In this document: positions 23,879 through 36,300 of the stretch, one piece after another | How positions within the stretch are numbered: position 1 is the stretch's first letter | Layout: every line of letters begins with the position of its first letter | NCBI GenBank assembly: GCA_035772735.1 | Contig: JASDFA010000019.1 | Location: forward strand, 92,688,001-92,752,000 | Direction of reading: 5' to 3' | Length of the DNA stretch: 64,000 bases | DNA from: Datura wrightii | Taxonomy: Eukaryota; Streptophyta; Magnoliopsida; Solanales; Solanaceae | Made by a program: the position numbers and the translations under genes | Notes under the pieces: model-generated | Databases searched by the model: none | What the model saw: the letters and a program-made list of their open reading frames with translations, nothing else | Told to the model about the DNA's origin: nothing

Positions 23879-25839
23879 TGCCCTAGAGCAACAAGTCGTC
23901 AGGTCACCCGTTAGGGCCACCTGACAGTTATTTTCTACCAATTTTGTAAGGGCTTTTCCGTAATCCCTAAGTTTCTAAGGCCTAAACTATGATGTTTTGG
24001 GTTATTAATAGTGACTTTTAAAGGGGTTAACTTCATTTTAGACCTCATTCATTCATGCATGCAAGGTAGACAAGTTTGAGACAGTGATCAAGCTGTTGTT
24101 TCTCCATTTCCTTTGATTCTCTATTGGGCATTCAAAGAAGTGTTAGAATCAGCTACCAACAGGTATATAAGGTTATGAATGGGTGATTTCCTTCACACCC
24201 ATGCCCAATCCCTCTCTAATGTATGAAATTCTATGTTCAATCTATGGGGTTTTAGCCCAAGTGCATGAATCTTCGATTTTTATACATGGATATGATTTGA
24301 TCATGATGCTATTATTGAATTATGAAGCATGGACAATTTTTATAATGTTTTCAATTAAAAATCATGTTTCTAGCTTATTGAATTAAAAGCCCATTATTGA
24401 GATGTTTATGAAAGATGAGATTGGTGATGAATATATGATGATGATGAGATATTATGATGAAAAGCTTGTTTTAAAACTACCCATGTTTACAATTTATGTT
24501 TTTGATGAGAATTTAGTATTTCTAAGTATGATAAAGCTTTGAGAAATGCCCACATGTTAAGCATGAATGATGATTTTTCCCGAATTAAGCTTACCATATT
24601 ATTTTGGAGCAAAGACTCCCAATTATATTCTCAGCTTATGGTATGTTTTGAGTTAAAGTTTCCCTATGTATAGCTTACCACATGGTTTTGGAGTGAAGGC
24701 TCCCAATTACATTTTCAGCTTGTGGTATGTCTTGAGCAAAAACTTCTCATATGAATGATTTCATATTTAAGATGTATTTGATCATTGAGCTTCGTTAATA
24801 GACTATGTTGAGCTTCGTTATGAAATGATGTAGAGCATATGCAAGTTTTGAAAGTAATGTCTAGCACCGAGTAGGCTAAGGGTTGATCACCCTATGCCTC
24901 AGAACTTCACGCCAACGCAGGTTTATACATTATGACTTTGGAACCTCCCTTGTAAGCTTCCCCTGCTCGGATGGGCCTCAGCTTAATATCGATATAACGG
25001 TATCGTCCCTAGCCCTGGCAAGGCTTTGGATAGCTCTACCCACTTGAGTGTGATATTGGGACCATGTAAGCTCAACTGTGGTATGTCGGTTAAAAGACGA
25101 GTCTCCCGTTGTTCCTCATGATTTCAGATATGCATGTTTCATTACTCATGAGATTTATGTAAATGCATGTTCTAAAGTAGGTTTTACTCAATGTTCAGCT
25201 TTACTTATAAATGTCAAAATTCAGCTTTGGTTCAATCGATTCAGTATGATTAAATGAAGTTATGCTATGTTATGTTATGAAGAGATCATCATTTCAGAAA
25301 AAATGCATGCAAGCCCTATTCTCAGATTCTTAATGTTTATGTTTTATTTGATGTATTGTCTTTAAATGAATTTCTTTACTTCAGCAGTTTTACTTACCTT
25401 GCATAGTCGGTACATTCCACGTACTGACTGCTTACTCTATGCTGTATCATCTAATGAGATAGGGCCCAGGTCTCAAATTCAGCCCCGCTCGTAGTCAGCT
25501 TATCAGAGTTAGCACTCTATTCGTGGGTGAGTCCTACTTTCCTGAGGACTAGACTATTCAGCTTTCCTTTACGTATTTCAGTTTCAGTTTTGTTGAGTTA
25601 GTTGGGGTATTATCCCATCAACTCGTCATGTTTAGAGGCTTTTCAAACATATGTATGTATTTAGCTTCGAATTTCGTATTCTGATGTTATATTCAAGTTA
25701 GACTTCTGCTATAAGTATTTTATCAATTATTTAGTTTGTTGATTGATATTAGACATTTGCTTATTCCAAGGGTCAACTTGGAGTCTCTCAGGGCTCCTCA
25801 TCACGTGTTACGATCGGGGCCTCTGTTCGGGTCGTGACA
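23879..25839 (+). repeat. Tekay-like LTR, 5'-truncated
   Basis: The sequence enters the LTR part-way: 'cagttattttctaccaattttgtaaggg' corresponds to about 55100 in the 3' LTR of A. It continues through 'caccgagtaggc' (24868), 'ccttgcatagtcggtacattccacg' (about 25398) and ends CGGGTCGTGACA at 25839. No primer site follows; instead a different repeat unit begins at 25840. Non-coding. Confidence 0.8.
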
Positions 25840-26694
25840 CTGGGTCTGCAACTGAACTCATTTGGCTCCTGATCTGTAGCTATGTCTGAATCAGATGGAC
25901 TCCTAATAACTGCAGCCTGGGCACTAGGCTCGATGAGGGTGTAAGGCCGATACGACATAGAGCTAGTAGTCTAACCATTGAATGGACTATAATATGGCCC
26001 TTGGGCCTCTACGTCATCTCTGGAGATGCGTATTGCACCTTGGAGCGATGTCATATAGCCCCTGGCGGGCAACGACACAGCTAGTAACCCTAGGATGGTC
26101 ACGAAAGGCTCCCAAGTGAGGGAAACCCCACCCGAGATGCTATACGGAAGTCTCAATCTAGCCACTCAAAAGGCGTATCTAGCCTTCTGGGCCTAACGCG
26201 ACCACTGCTCGCCCCTGGAATAATCTGTATGGCTGCTAGTAGGCACACCCCGTGCACCTGTATCTGATCAGAGGATCCTGGTAGTTATCATAATCTCTAA
26301 CGGTCTAGACCAGATAGGTGAGATCTGAAATGGCCTAACAATACTCTAAATGTCCTGCTCAGGCAAATATAACTCATAAGCAGCTATAGGGTCGTAGACA
26401 ACCAATTACCTAGTTCTTTTGCTTAGAACAACTGTACGACTGCTACTAAAAGAACATGCTTTTAAGCGGTCGACCGCTAATCCTCCACAGGCAGCTTACT
26501 GACATCCTTAGCCTGAGGGTAATACTGTGCAACAAGGTTCTAGTTATATAGACCTTAGCTTGGTCTGTTCAGATCATATATGACTTTCCTGGACAAATCC
26601 TAACTTTATAGATAAGTTTATATGGATTTAGCCACTCACGACAATCGGTCCCTGAGTATCTTATGCGAGCAGGCAGGGGCATAGGCCCTGCCTC

Positions 26695-27050
26695 TAACTA
26701 CTAGTAAGGTCCCCTTCCTTAGGGTACCCACGTGTCTATTTTACCCGAACAACTGGGATGGCCTCCTGGGCGACCTGCATGACGAATAATAAATCAACTG
26801 GAACTGATAATCACTGGTAGTAGCTAACTAAATGGTAGGTTGTCACTCAGTTCACTAGATAACCCTAGTGCCAAACTACTAGTAAGGTCCCCTTCCTTAG
26901 GGTACCCACGTGTCTATTTTACCCGAACAACTGGGATGGCCTCCTGGGCGACCTGCATGACGAATACTAAATCAAATGGAACTGATAATCACTAGTAGTA
27001 GCTAACTAAATGGTAGGCTGTCACTCAGTTCACTAGATAACCCTAGTGCC
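26695..27050. repeat. 178-bp tandem duplication
   Basis: Two copies with a period of 178 bp ('ctagtaaggtccccttcc' at 26701 and 26879) and only about five differences. The related unit at 36301-38584 has one copy (near 37100-37260), so the duplication happened in this unit alone and recently. Confidence 0.85.
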
Positions 27051-28037
27051 ACTAACCTTAAAGTATGGCCATCTTATCTAAATTTTTAGCCTTGGGGTGT
27101 GATGGTACGTCATTGTCCTCTGGGCGTGCTTTACTGACAGAACAGGCGCCAAACCGGTAGCTTTATCGCCTAGTTGCACTTATGCGGTTCAACTTACTAA
27201 CTTCAGGCCCAATAACTACTCACGATCTTCTAAGGTCTAGGCGTGACAATAAAACATACAATTCTACTAACACAATGAACTGGAGAATAAAAGAGTTTCT
27301 ATGACACTTCTAGCGCGTGTCACACTTGACATGTTCTTTCCCGACAAGGGATATTGTGGTATAATCTATATACATTTTCTAGCAGCTAACCACAACATAT
27401 ATATTCATAGTCTACAAACAACAGCTGACCACAACATATCTAACCGCAATCTATTAATAGAAATTACTTGCATCATCTGGGATCGTTATTTCCATTCAAG
27501 AACATAAGTCGTATCACTATACGACGAGAGTAACTTGCCGAGGGATAAGCCTTAACATACCTCTATTGCTGATTCTTGATTGACAGATGAGTTGTAATTT
27601 GTATTCTGCAGCTCTTCCCAATTTTAACCTTGATACTGGGAAAAAGGGACTAATCTTAATACTAATTCGTCAAAAATGATAACTTTTGATACTAATAGCA
27701 ACTATAATTCAACTTCATAAAATACGGCCGAAAACCTATAATTTTCCAAGAGTTCAAAAGGGAGAAATGCTTACCTAAAGCCTTTGGCCTCTTAGGAATC
27801 AATTTGGAAAAATTCTGATAAATTTTACTAGGCGGAGTTTTGATTTGCCGAGTGAATTTTAAGAAAATAACTTGGTAGTAATGCTTTCCGTAGGTGTAGA
27901 ACTCGTTACCCGAAGTTAATTAGAGATTGGACGGCATTTGGTACCATAATCGGATGAAAAACGATTGAAATCTTCGTGTTATTCTCTCTCTGGCTCAATG
28001 TGCTTTGGAAAAATGACCCAAATGAAGTGAACGAGCC

Positions 28038-28046
28038 TTTATATAC
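28038..28046 (-). promoter_or_regulatory. Candidate TATA box of the unit LTR, copy 1
   Basis: TATATAAAG on the minus strand, preceded upstream by the GC-rich segment at 28060-28200. The same box occurs at 38342-38349 in copy 2, so the spacing is conserved. Confidence 0.55.
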
Positions 28047-28305
28047 ATGTGAGGTCAGTGGCAGGGGGCACCCCGCACCGGCCATAGCTCTAGCACGCCC
28101 CCGCGCCATGCCTCTCCTTGCGCCAGTGGACCTGGCATGCCACGCTGGCCGGTTTTCTGCTGGCTGGCGCCTCGTGCTGGCCCTTAGTGGCCTAGCCACG
28201 CGTGACCCTACTTTTGAGGCTTTTTCCCACACGCGTCAAGCTCTTCTTACTTGTCACCAGTCCATGCATACGCTTACTAATCGTTAACATTTACGGGGTG
28301 TATCA

Positions 28306-28320
28306 TCCTCCCCCCTTAGG
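28306..28320 (-). other. Polypurine tract of element F
   Basis: On the minus strand CCTAAGGGGGGAGGA comes directly before TGATACACC. The sequence before it (28316-28340) reads 'ttcgaggatgaatgttcctaag', the same lead-in seen at the tracts of A, B and E. It marks the 3' end of the F interior. Confidence 0.8.
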
Positions 28321-28585
28321 AACATTCATCCTCGAATGGAATTCCTAGGCTTAAAGGAGTTAACTCTCTTAGCCAAGATTTAGCAAAATTTCGGCAAATT
28401 CCCCTCTGTAATATGGACTATCCGGAAACCTGAAACATAGAAAAGTCCAATATAGGCGCCTTACAGGACGCTATAACAACCATTACACAATAAAAGAGGG
28501 TAGCTAAGCAACAATACTTATAGCATAAGCAGTAAAATAACAACTGAACAACAATCTCACCTTAACTGCATAATTAGTAACAATC

Positions 28586-29060
28586 CTAGATTAGGTGAGG
28601 ATATCTAGATGTCGTATCATCCTCAGCTTCCCAGGTCATCTCTTCTTTATTCATGTTCCTCCATAATACTTTAACAGAAGCTATACCTTTAGTTCTTAAC
28701 TTACAAACTTTCCGATCCAGTGTGGCAATTGAAAACTTTTCATAGGTTAACTCCTCCGTGACTTGAGCATCCTCAACTGGCACCACTCGGGATGGGTCAC
28801 CTATGCGCTTCCGCAACATTGACATGTGGAAGACTGGATGGACAAATTCTAGCTCTGGAGACAGTTCCAACCCATATGCCACTGTGCCTGTCCTCCGTAG
28901 GATATGATACAGTTCAATGAATCTAGGGCTGAGCTTGCCCTTTTTACCATATCTCGTAACGCCCTTCTTTGGCAAAGTATCTAGAAATACCCAACTGCTG
29001 CTTCAATCCTTATATGCCTACGTCGTACATTAGGGTAGGACTTCTGACGACCCTGGGCTA
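28586..29060 (-). pseudogene. Integrase C-terminus and chromodomain of element F
   Basis: The minus-strand frame 28975-28586 (129 codons) carries 'YGKKGKLSPRFIELYHI' (the GPY/F-type module), 'VHPVFHMSMLRKRIGDPS', then a chromodomain: 'LTYEKFSIATLDRKVCKLR', 'VKVLWRNMNKEEMTWEAEDD' and 'RYPHLI'. Upstream to about 29060, in a broken frame, 'AQGRQKSYPNVRRR' matches the segment before this module in A and B. The chromodomain is the best preserved part and places F in the chromovirus (Tekay/Del) lineage. It diverges clearly from A, B and E, so it is a separate family. No start codon is implied; this is a fragment. Confidence 0.85.
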
Positions 29061-31097
29061 TTGGTACCCATTTCTTGCTAAATTTAACTTTTCAGTTTGC
29101 CAGTCATAACTCGCCCTAGTTCAACTATCTTTAATTTACTTGCTTTAAGTCATCATTTAGGGGGGTTTCCACTTCCACTCATAATAGACCCTCAGTGTGT
29201 TAGTTGTGTACTCTGCATAGCAATTTGTTTGGAGACGAGGAGTTGTACTCGAATTAACATGCATCCCAATCTATTTTAAAAGCCTTTCTAAAACCTAGTT
29301 GTACATTGTACCTGTTTGTTAGAGTTTATTGGAGACTTGGGCTCCATTCAACCAAACTACTTCTTTAACATTTAACTCAGCATAGCCTTTAGCTGAAATA
29401 TAATTCCATCCAGCAAGACATGAGTCGATTTGGTTAGCCTTTCCATACCGACTCAAATGAGATCAATTTACACCTGGTACGAGATAATCCTATAACTATA
29501 TTCATATCTATTACTTTCCACTTCCTTGCAGGCACAATCATCTCTTGAATTGGCCTGCTCTGTTCTTGCTATCCAGCCTCCCCTGGCTGGTCATTAGAGT
29601 TTTGTGCTATGACTCAACGATATCTTCCCCCTTCCCATGCCATCAGTAGGTCTCTCTTACAACTCGATGCATTTTCATCAAACTCTCGGTGAAGAGGGTA
29701 ATAGACATAGTGCGCCTTGGCCATAGTCTGCTAATGAAGTCCTGCCACCTCTAGAACTCAGAGTCAACCTCTGGTTCTCATGACTCCACCCCTTATTATC
29801 TCCAAGGCCATTAACTTCCTACCGGGCCTTGTCTCTTGGTTATACTAGGTTAGAATCTCTGTATCGCCACTCTCTAATTCCACAATCAGTGGTGATATTG
29901 CAGCATTTTAGGTTACACCTCACTATCTCTTAACTATCAATCGGATGCTTATTTGTTGACATTCAGTGGTGGTCCCATGCTCTGTCAATCTACTTCAACG
30001 TGGAGGTGACTCTGTTTCCCTCCGGAGTTAGATACTCATGCCTTTTCCCTTGTTTTCTTAGACTGAGATCTGAGGTTCGTTCCCTCTGCCTCATACTGTT
30101 AAAGATATTACTAACCAAGTCTACCGACCTGTATCCTTCCGTCCCGTACTCGGGCCCATTTTGCTTGTATGATCTCTCTATCCTTCGACATAAAAAACTA
30201 GTGCCATAACCACTATCTTGCAGGTATGTCCTAATGTCACTAGCATACTGCAACAGAATCAACCAACTATTGTTGGGGGTCTATTATTAATGTACTCTCT
30301 CACACACACTTAGGTGCTACTGGCAATCTTGTTCACCCTCTTGATTTACTATCGTGCGGGTCTAGGTAACTTTGTAAATACTAGGGACCCTAACCACTTT
30401 CTAACCCTTCTCGAAATCAAAAATTCTATCTCTCCTTTATTCCTTCTTTTGGGAAACATGGTATTGCTACTTATGCTTTCTATTGTATTGAAAGAATAAA
30501 CTGGGAGGTGGAAAGTAACCCTATCATTCTATACCGGGATTAGGGCGTGAATTTGAACAACTCTAAGGGATGGAAGTACAACTCTTGCACGATCCTTTAT
30601 ATGTTTCGGGTGTTCCAACCTTAAGTCTTTCCCCTATCTAATTCTACATATCTAGTAGGTAAGCCAACTCATATGTATCTATTCTGAGGTACTATTTCAA
30701 AACTAAAGAAAGAATCGGGGATGACGCTGACATATCTGTTGCCTTAGAAAGTTTCCGGTGCCTCGGGAGGGTTATGGGAAAATGTAAAAGACGTCTGCTT
30801 CAGCCCTTAGGCTAAGCGTATCCCAACTGTGGCACTTCACTGGTACCTCCTCCTGCTACTACAGTCATCTTGCGGCTGGCTGAAGTCTGCCATATATCAA
30901 ACACCATTCTAAACCTGCATAACAATACAAGCTTAGGGACTCAACCCTATACAACTCCGCTCTACAGAATGATCTAAGAAGAAGGGGTAACCATACTATC
31001 ATGCCTCGTAGCCTCCTGCCTATGGAATGTGATGCACAACACACCCATAGACAAGACTCTACTAGAAACTCCTTGCAGATTCCCTAGGATACGACCT

Positions 31098-31109
31098 GCT
31101 CTAATACCA
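31098..31109 (-). other. Primer-binding site of element F (initiator tRNA-Met type)
   Basis: TGGTATTAGAGC on the minus strand, 4 bases after the LTR end GGGGCGTGACA (31114 on the plus strand). It has one mismatch to the canonical site. It fixes the strand of F and identifies 31114-32005 as the end of its 5' LTR. Confidence 0.85.
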
Positions 31110-31113
31110 AGTT

Positions 31114-32005
31114 TGTCACGCCCCACCTTGGGAGGCATGACTGGCTCCTAGTGCCACACTGGGATCTGACTGACTTGGCTGGGCTTATGCACGTCTGGTG
31201 CATGCCTGAAACTAAGTTAAAGAAAACAATGAGCTATATCTTGGCTGTAAACACAGACTCCGACTGAAAAGGCCGTATAGCCACCTGTAAATAAAAACAG
31301 CTAACCAACAACAGGTAACAAAAGGGATCCTATGCGGGCCGACAAGACCACCATGTTGTCTAGTTATAACAGAAATAAGAACAAGCTAATATACTAGACG
31401 CCACATAGCCATCAACAGCTAACCAACTGGATACTATAGTCTTCAAGACTCTGTGAATACAAAAGTGGTAGGGACAGGGCCCCGGCCTACCTGAATGTTA
31501 TACAAATAAGAGGTGGTAATCTTCTATAGCCTAGCAACTTCGAATGAAAGGAGCTGGCCAATGTACTGACTCTGAGTGGCTCCCTAGAGACCTCACAACC
31601 TGTCTATCTAAACCTGTAGGCAAGTAATTCAGCGCCCCATAGTTGGGCATCAGTACAATATGTACCAAATATGTAAGGTAGTAAATAAGATGAATGAAAG
31701 CTATTAAAGATTGAAAGTAAGTAGAAAGGAGGGGCAGAAGGATTAACCTGTAAGTTGGCTTATACGTAATCTGAATCTAGAAAAATACTACATGTACATG
31801 AGCTTAAACATTATAATCACACATCCATAAGCTTTAACTAGCATACAAGAATACAAAAAAGAACCTAACCTGGCCCCAATAAGCTTGGAAGGTACAAGCA
31901 ACACAGAAATAACCTACCGGGACCCCCCATAATCCCTGGCAAGTACACTTTAAATCTATATACCCCTATCCAGGTTTCTATGACTCTACTGGTTCTATAC
32001 CTACC
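31114..32005 (-). repeat. 5' LTR of element F, only its 3' part retained
   Basis: On the plus strand it starts TGTCACGCCCCACCTTGGG. It contains the landmark 'gcatcagtacaatatgtacc...atgtaaggtag' (31646-31685), the reverse complement of the 'ccttgcatac...gtacattcc...gtactgac' segment shared by Tekay LTRs. It is cut at 32005 by a second LTR end starting TGTCACACCCC. Non-coding. Confidence 0.65.
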
Positions 32006-32812
32006 TGTCACACCCCAAAACTGGGGTAGGGCGCAACTAGCACTCGATTCATGATTGATCGAGAAGCCGGCTATATGACATCTGTAACTGTAACACTTAG
32101 GCCATCTAGGCCACCTGTCACAATCAACTGAAGAATAAACTGGACCAATAAGGTCTCAACAATACGGGTAAACAATCGAAATGCAACCAAGGCAATTAGT
32201 ATGCTGAACCAAGAAACAATAAGTCGACGAGGCCACAAACTGAATAACATTATACACACTAAGTCCACAAAGCCTCTAAAGAGTAAACTGACTGATGATC
32301 GGAACAAGGCTCCAACCTACCCATAACTGCATCTCCAAACTCAAGCATAAATAACTAAGCCCTAGCTCCAGGAAGAAAGGAGCATACCAACCATCTGTTG
32401 AACTCACGAACTGCTACTCAACTAGCAATCCTGACCTATACCTGTACCTGTGGCACGAACGCAGGTCCCCAAGCAAGGGGACGTCAGTACAAATGAAATG
32501 TACTGGTATGTAAGGCTGAAACTATAACCATGAGATAACAATCTTGTAATAACTGACTTAGCACATAAACATATAAAGGATAAATATAACCTGGAACTCT
32601 ACAACCTGTAATTGATAACAACTTACTATAACATAACTAAACTCAAGATAACTGAACCAGGAATAAGGAATAGTAACAACCTGAAATCCTGAAAATTGAA
32701 ACCTGATAATAACTCTATAATGAGATGAAAATGTAATTAAGAAATGCACAAGAAAGAAGCTATAACTGTAATGCTAGCGACCAGCCAACCGTAAATCCAT
32801 ATATAAAATTCA

Positions 32813-32970
32813 TCCAGCCGGTGTCCCACACCAGGGTAAAATAAAAATATCTCCAGCTGATGTACCACACCGGGGAAAAATAAAAAGATCTCCAGCCGGT
32901 GCACCACACCAGGGTAAAATAAAAATATCTCCAGCCTATGCACCACACCGGGTAAAATAAAAAAAAATCT
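32813..32970. repeat. Four tandem 39-bp repeats in LTR G
   Basis: Units start at 32813, 32852, 32891 and 32930 with 'tccagcc/tgatgt.ccacacc.gggtaaaataaaaa'. Each unit holds a GGTG...CACACC half-palindrome. It is a minisatellite inside the transcribed part of the LTR. Confidence 0.9.
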
Positions 32971-34368
32971 TAATCAAAATCACAAATGGAGTTGATAGAG
33001 CTCATAAAGACTATCTGAATACTGGAAACCATAAAATATGTCAATAAGTAACTATAACATGTGTAGGATCTTACCACGACCCCTAATACTACAATTAAGC
33101 CATACACATATAGGTCGTTCATTTAGAATTTAAATACATACATATACTGTGAAGGAATTCTACTTAAGTTCCTAGAACTAGAATATCATAAAGACATGTG
33201 TAGACTCACGTTCATGATTTTAAACATCTCCTAGCAATTATAACACGGGGACCAGAGAGGAATAGCTTAACGTAACATTTTCTATTAACAATCTTAGCAT
33301 TCATTTCGTGCTTATACTCGTTTGACTTTCATACTTTCATATCAAGAATTGTGAGCATACCTCATTCGTTGCATATCATATCACATCTCGAGTAACTTAT
33401 GAACAGGAAGACATAACTTGTGTATCTCAAACCTGGAGCTCTTTAATATACCAATGCTAGAAAACTATCTAGGGGCTTCCTTAAAATAAATAAAGACTTA
33501 TAGTCGTGCTTCAGACAATGTAGGAAAAGCTCGTGTTAAACATTGCAATATATGTGGAGCTTAGAAAAGCTTAGCAGCATTATAAACATTTTAGAAACTT
33601 CCAAGAAAAAAATCCTTTAAAACTTGAGAAAGTTACTCCAACTCATAGAACAAATAATCAAAAATAATTGTTCAAAAAGGACAACGAAGAAATTCTCCTT
33701 AACTTGAGTCACTATCTCAAAATATTTGATTCTAATCATTTCATAAGAAGTTAACACTTTACTGGCCTTCTATTAGCTTAACACAACTAAACATAACCAA
33801 CTTTATTTATAACCCTTTTTGCTAAAGGTCATTAGAACGGGGTAAATCTTGTTGGCTATTTGCCTAACTCATTAAAAATCGTAACACTTATCATCTAAAA
33901 ACAACCTTTGGCTTTACTTTTCGTATTCATCATAAATTCTTTTCCAACCAGGATTCGTAATTCCCTACTTAATTATTTACTCTTGTGTTCATTATTCCAG
34001 AAATTCTTATACGCACTTACCTTTTTACCTAATTTCCAAACTTATCTCTTAAACATCGTCTTGTTCATATTTAACATCTCTCAAAGTTTCTTGAAATCAA
34101 CTATGGATAGAGGGCATATAACTCATATTTTACTTTAAAAGGTCTAATTTACTCTTACCTCTCCATTGCTACCAGAGCCTCAACCTTTACTCTTAGGTTG
34201 ATTTTCTTATACATCTACAACTTTCAAAGAACATATGACGTGTCTACTTAAAACCTTAAGCAATTCTCAGGAGGTCTAGATAACTCAAGAGCTCTAATAA
34301 GCATATAGATATTTTCGAAAGGTAGTCCTTACTGCTTTAGTGCGTAATTTTAATATAAGCATAAACGT

Positions 34369-34386
34369 GTATATATATATATATAT
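34369..34386. repeat. Short TA microsatellite
   Basis: A run of alternating T and A inside LTR G, after 'ataaacgtg'. Confidence 0.8.
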
Positions 34387-35930
34387 CATGATTTTCGTAT
34401 AACTTGTTAATATCAAGATATTGTGCATAACCTGCCAATAAAGATGGTTCCATAGAAATATCAATAGTTTGTACATTCAGGCTCAATTTCCAAGTTTGAC
34501 GTACGGTTAATTAAGAAACGCATTAATTAGTTGCTTAGCTTAAGGAATAGGGATAGAGGAACCATCTCATGGACCTAGGTACCTTAAAACATGAATATAA
34601 TAGGGTAGGTAACTTCCATAAGGAAATTCCATTTCATTATCCTCGTTAGCCCTTATTGAGTTAAAAACAAATTTTAATTATTAGATTTATCTGCGCGTCG
34701 TCGTCTTGCCATGCTTAAAAAATTTCTTAGCTCCCATAATGTGAAACAACTTTGACACCACAAATACATAACATAATGTAAAGGACCAGCTCATAGTGCT
34801 CACGCCGAGGGGACTTCAGACTCAATTTACAACTATGACCATAATAGAAGGCAATTGCCCTCTCCACTTCACATCCATGTGTTCTAACTCTTTAGCAAAT
34901 ACACAACTTAATACCAAGTAATTCTAACAACTGGGAGGAACCATAATATGCTACTATTTGCTCAAGTACAGGGGAATGCCAGATTAATCCTCAACATGAA
35001 TTCGTGCTTGAAAATCAAGAGACAAAGAACGCCTTACATACCTTTCTCCGATGAACTTTTCTCTAGACGATTTCCTATTTCAATGATCAGCCTTCAACCT
35101 CCTTAATACAGTGGTTTTACTGGCCAATGAGAATCTTAGTATATATCACAAAATTCAGCCAAAATAACTAAGCAATGGCAGTCACAATAGCAACAACAAC
35201 ACATGGCAACATCAACAACATTTAGCCATTTTCTCAGCTAGTTTTCACTAATTTTTAAGGAAGAAACAAGAGGAAATTTTACCTTATATCTGCTGTAATT
35301 CTTCCCCTCAATATGAAGTATAATTACAGAAAAATAAACAGCCAAAAATCCTAAGAAAAATGAGCAATACTTAGCTCACAAACAGTGCATCGGCAGCTCA
35401 CTTAGCTGCCCAATTCCAGATTTTCGCTTTACAATTGAGAGGTTTAAAAGGGGTGAAATCCTTATCTTTTGCTGGGGATTTGTTCTTGGTTAAAAGTAGG
35501 ATTAATTGACCTCAACTTCGTGTCCAAAAATACAACAACCTTGCTGTCCAAAACGCCACAAAACAGTTCACCAACACACCAAACACACCTCCAACTTCTA
35601 GTTTAGTAATCAAAAATTCAAGCAAGGTTAGTAGTAGAATCCTTACCTTTTATACTTGTGTTTAATCCCTATCAAGAGTGAACGTATATGTAGCTTAGTA
35701 AAGCTTCAAAAATGCAGCAAATTCACCACAGCAACATTGCCCAAGTGCAGCCAAAACAGCCACCAACACACCACCTTCACCTTATGGTAGATCCCCTTCA
35801 CTTAGCTTTAGTTTAATGGAGTTTAGCTTAGTGTTTTCCTTAGTTGTTTTCTAGAAATTTGAGAGAATTTCAGAGGATAAGCAGGAACCTTAACTCTGGA
35901 AACATTGGAAATGATTTGATAAGTCATGAC

Positions 35931-35943
35931 TTAAAATATAAAG
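35931..35943 (-). promoter_or_regulatory. Candidate TATA box of LTR G
   Basis: CTTTATATTTTAA on the minus strand, about 350 bases from the LTR start at 36290. Weak but suitably placed. Confidence 0.35.
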
Positions 35944-36290
35944 CAAGTTGGGTGGTGGCCGTTTTTAGGGCGGTAGCCACCTTACTGCCTGACAGTGTCA
36001 CGGTAAAACATTTATAACTTTTTACTTTTAACTCCGATTGATGAGCGGTTTGATGTTCTGAAAACTAGGCTCAAAGACCTTTAATTTTATAGATCGTGGG
36101 GATTCTAATTCATTATATACTAGGAGATATGGTTATTTAAAGTTGACCATTACTTATGAACATCACATACTTTTCGGTTTTCCGTTCGTACACATTTCCC
36201 CTGTCATCTACGGCCAATATACAACCCGTACTTCCCCTAACGTAGTATACAAACATCAAATAATTACCAAATATTTTCCGAGGAGTAACA

Positions 36291-36300
36291 TCCTCCCCCC
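36291..36300 (-). other. Polypurine tract before LTR G
   Basis: GGGGGGAGGA on the minus strand directly before TGTTACTCC. It is identical to the tract of F. Its lead-in, however, is 'CAGTTGCAGACCCA', not the 'gaggatgaatgttcc' lead-in of the other elements. Confidence 0.75.

Larger units (their letters stand above)
25840..28305 (-). repeat. Chromovirus-associated unit, copy 1 (minus-strand LTR plus unassigned sequence)
   Basis: On the minus strand the unit begins TGATACACCCCGTAAATG at 28305, directly after a polypurine tract, so at least its first part is an LTR. A TATA box (28046-28038) lies about 260 bases in, preceded by a GC-rich stretch (28060-28200). The unit runs for about 2.47 kb to 'CTGGGTCTGCAACTG' at 25840 and is matched along its length by 36301-38584. 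It carries a recent 178-bp tandem duplication (26695-27050). The 64-codon minus-strand frame at 25971-26165, with flanking codons, has some coding look but I do not recognise it. I cannot place the LTR end inside the unit. Confidence 0.55.
28306..31113 (-). mobile_element. Interior of minus-strand chromovirus element F, mostly without coding sequence
   Basis: The interior is bounded by a primer site (31109-31098) and a polypurine tract (28320-28306). The only clear coding remnant is the end of integrase with its chromodomain (28586-29060). The stretch 29061-31097 shows no gag, protease or reverse transcriptase motif on either strand; small open frames such as 30000-30209 have no recognisable product. 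Either the interior was deleted and replaced or it is a non-autonomous variant. Confidence 0.6.
32006..36290 (-). repeat. LTR G (minus strand), long and possibly composite
   Basis: It ends (plus-strand left side) with TGTCACACCCCAAAACTGGGG and starts (plus-strand right side) with GAGGAGTAACA directly next to a polypurine tract (36291-36300). At about 4.3 kb it would be an unusually long LTR, so an undetected insertion inside is likely. Landmarks include 'cagtacaaatgaaatgtactgg' (32489-32510), four 39-bp tandem repeats (32813-32970) and a TATA-like box (35943-35931). I see no coding domain; open frames are short and without motifs. Confidence 0.5.

Noticed and set aside
27976..28287. 103-codon GC-rich open frame (plus) and 108-codon frame on the other strand
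   Set aside because: Both lie in the GC-rich upstream part of an LTR, overlap each other and have no recognisable domain; the frame is not kept in the copy at 38302.
32813..32970. CRISPR-like array of four 39-bp repeats
   Set aside because: Repeats are contiguous with no unique spacers and lie inside a plant retrotransposon LTR.
32006..36290. LTR G as one certain 4.3-kb LTR
   Set aside because: The termini look right, but without a second copy or target duplication I cannot exclude an insertion or a join of two LTR parts; kept only at moderate confidence.
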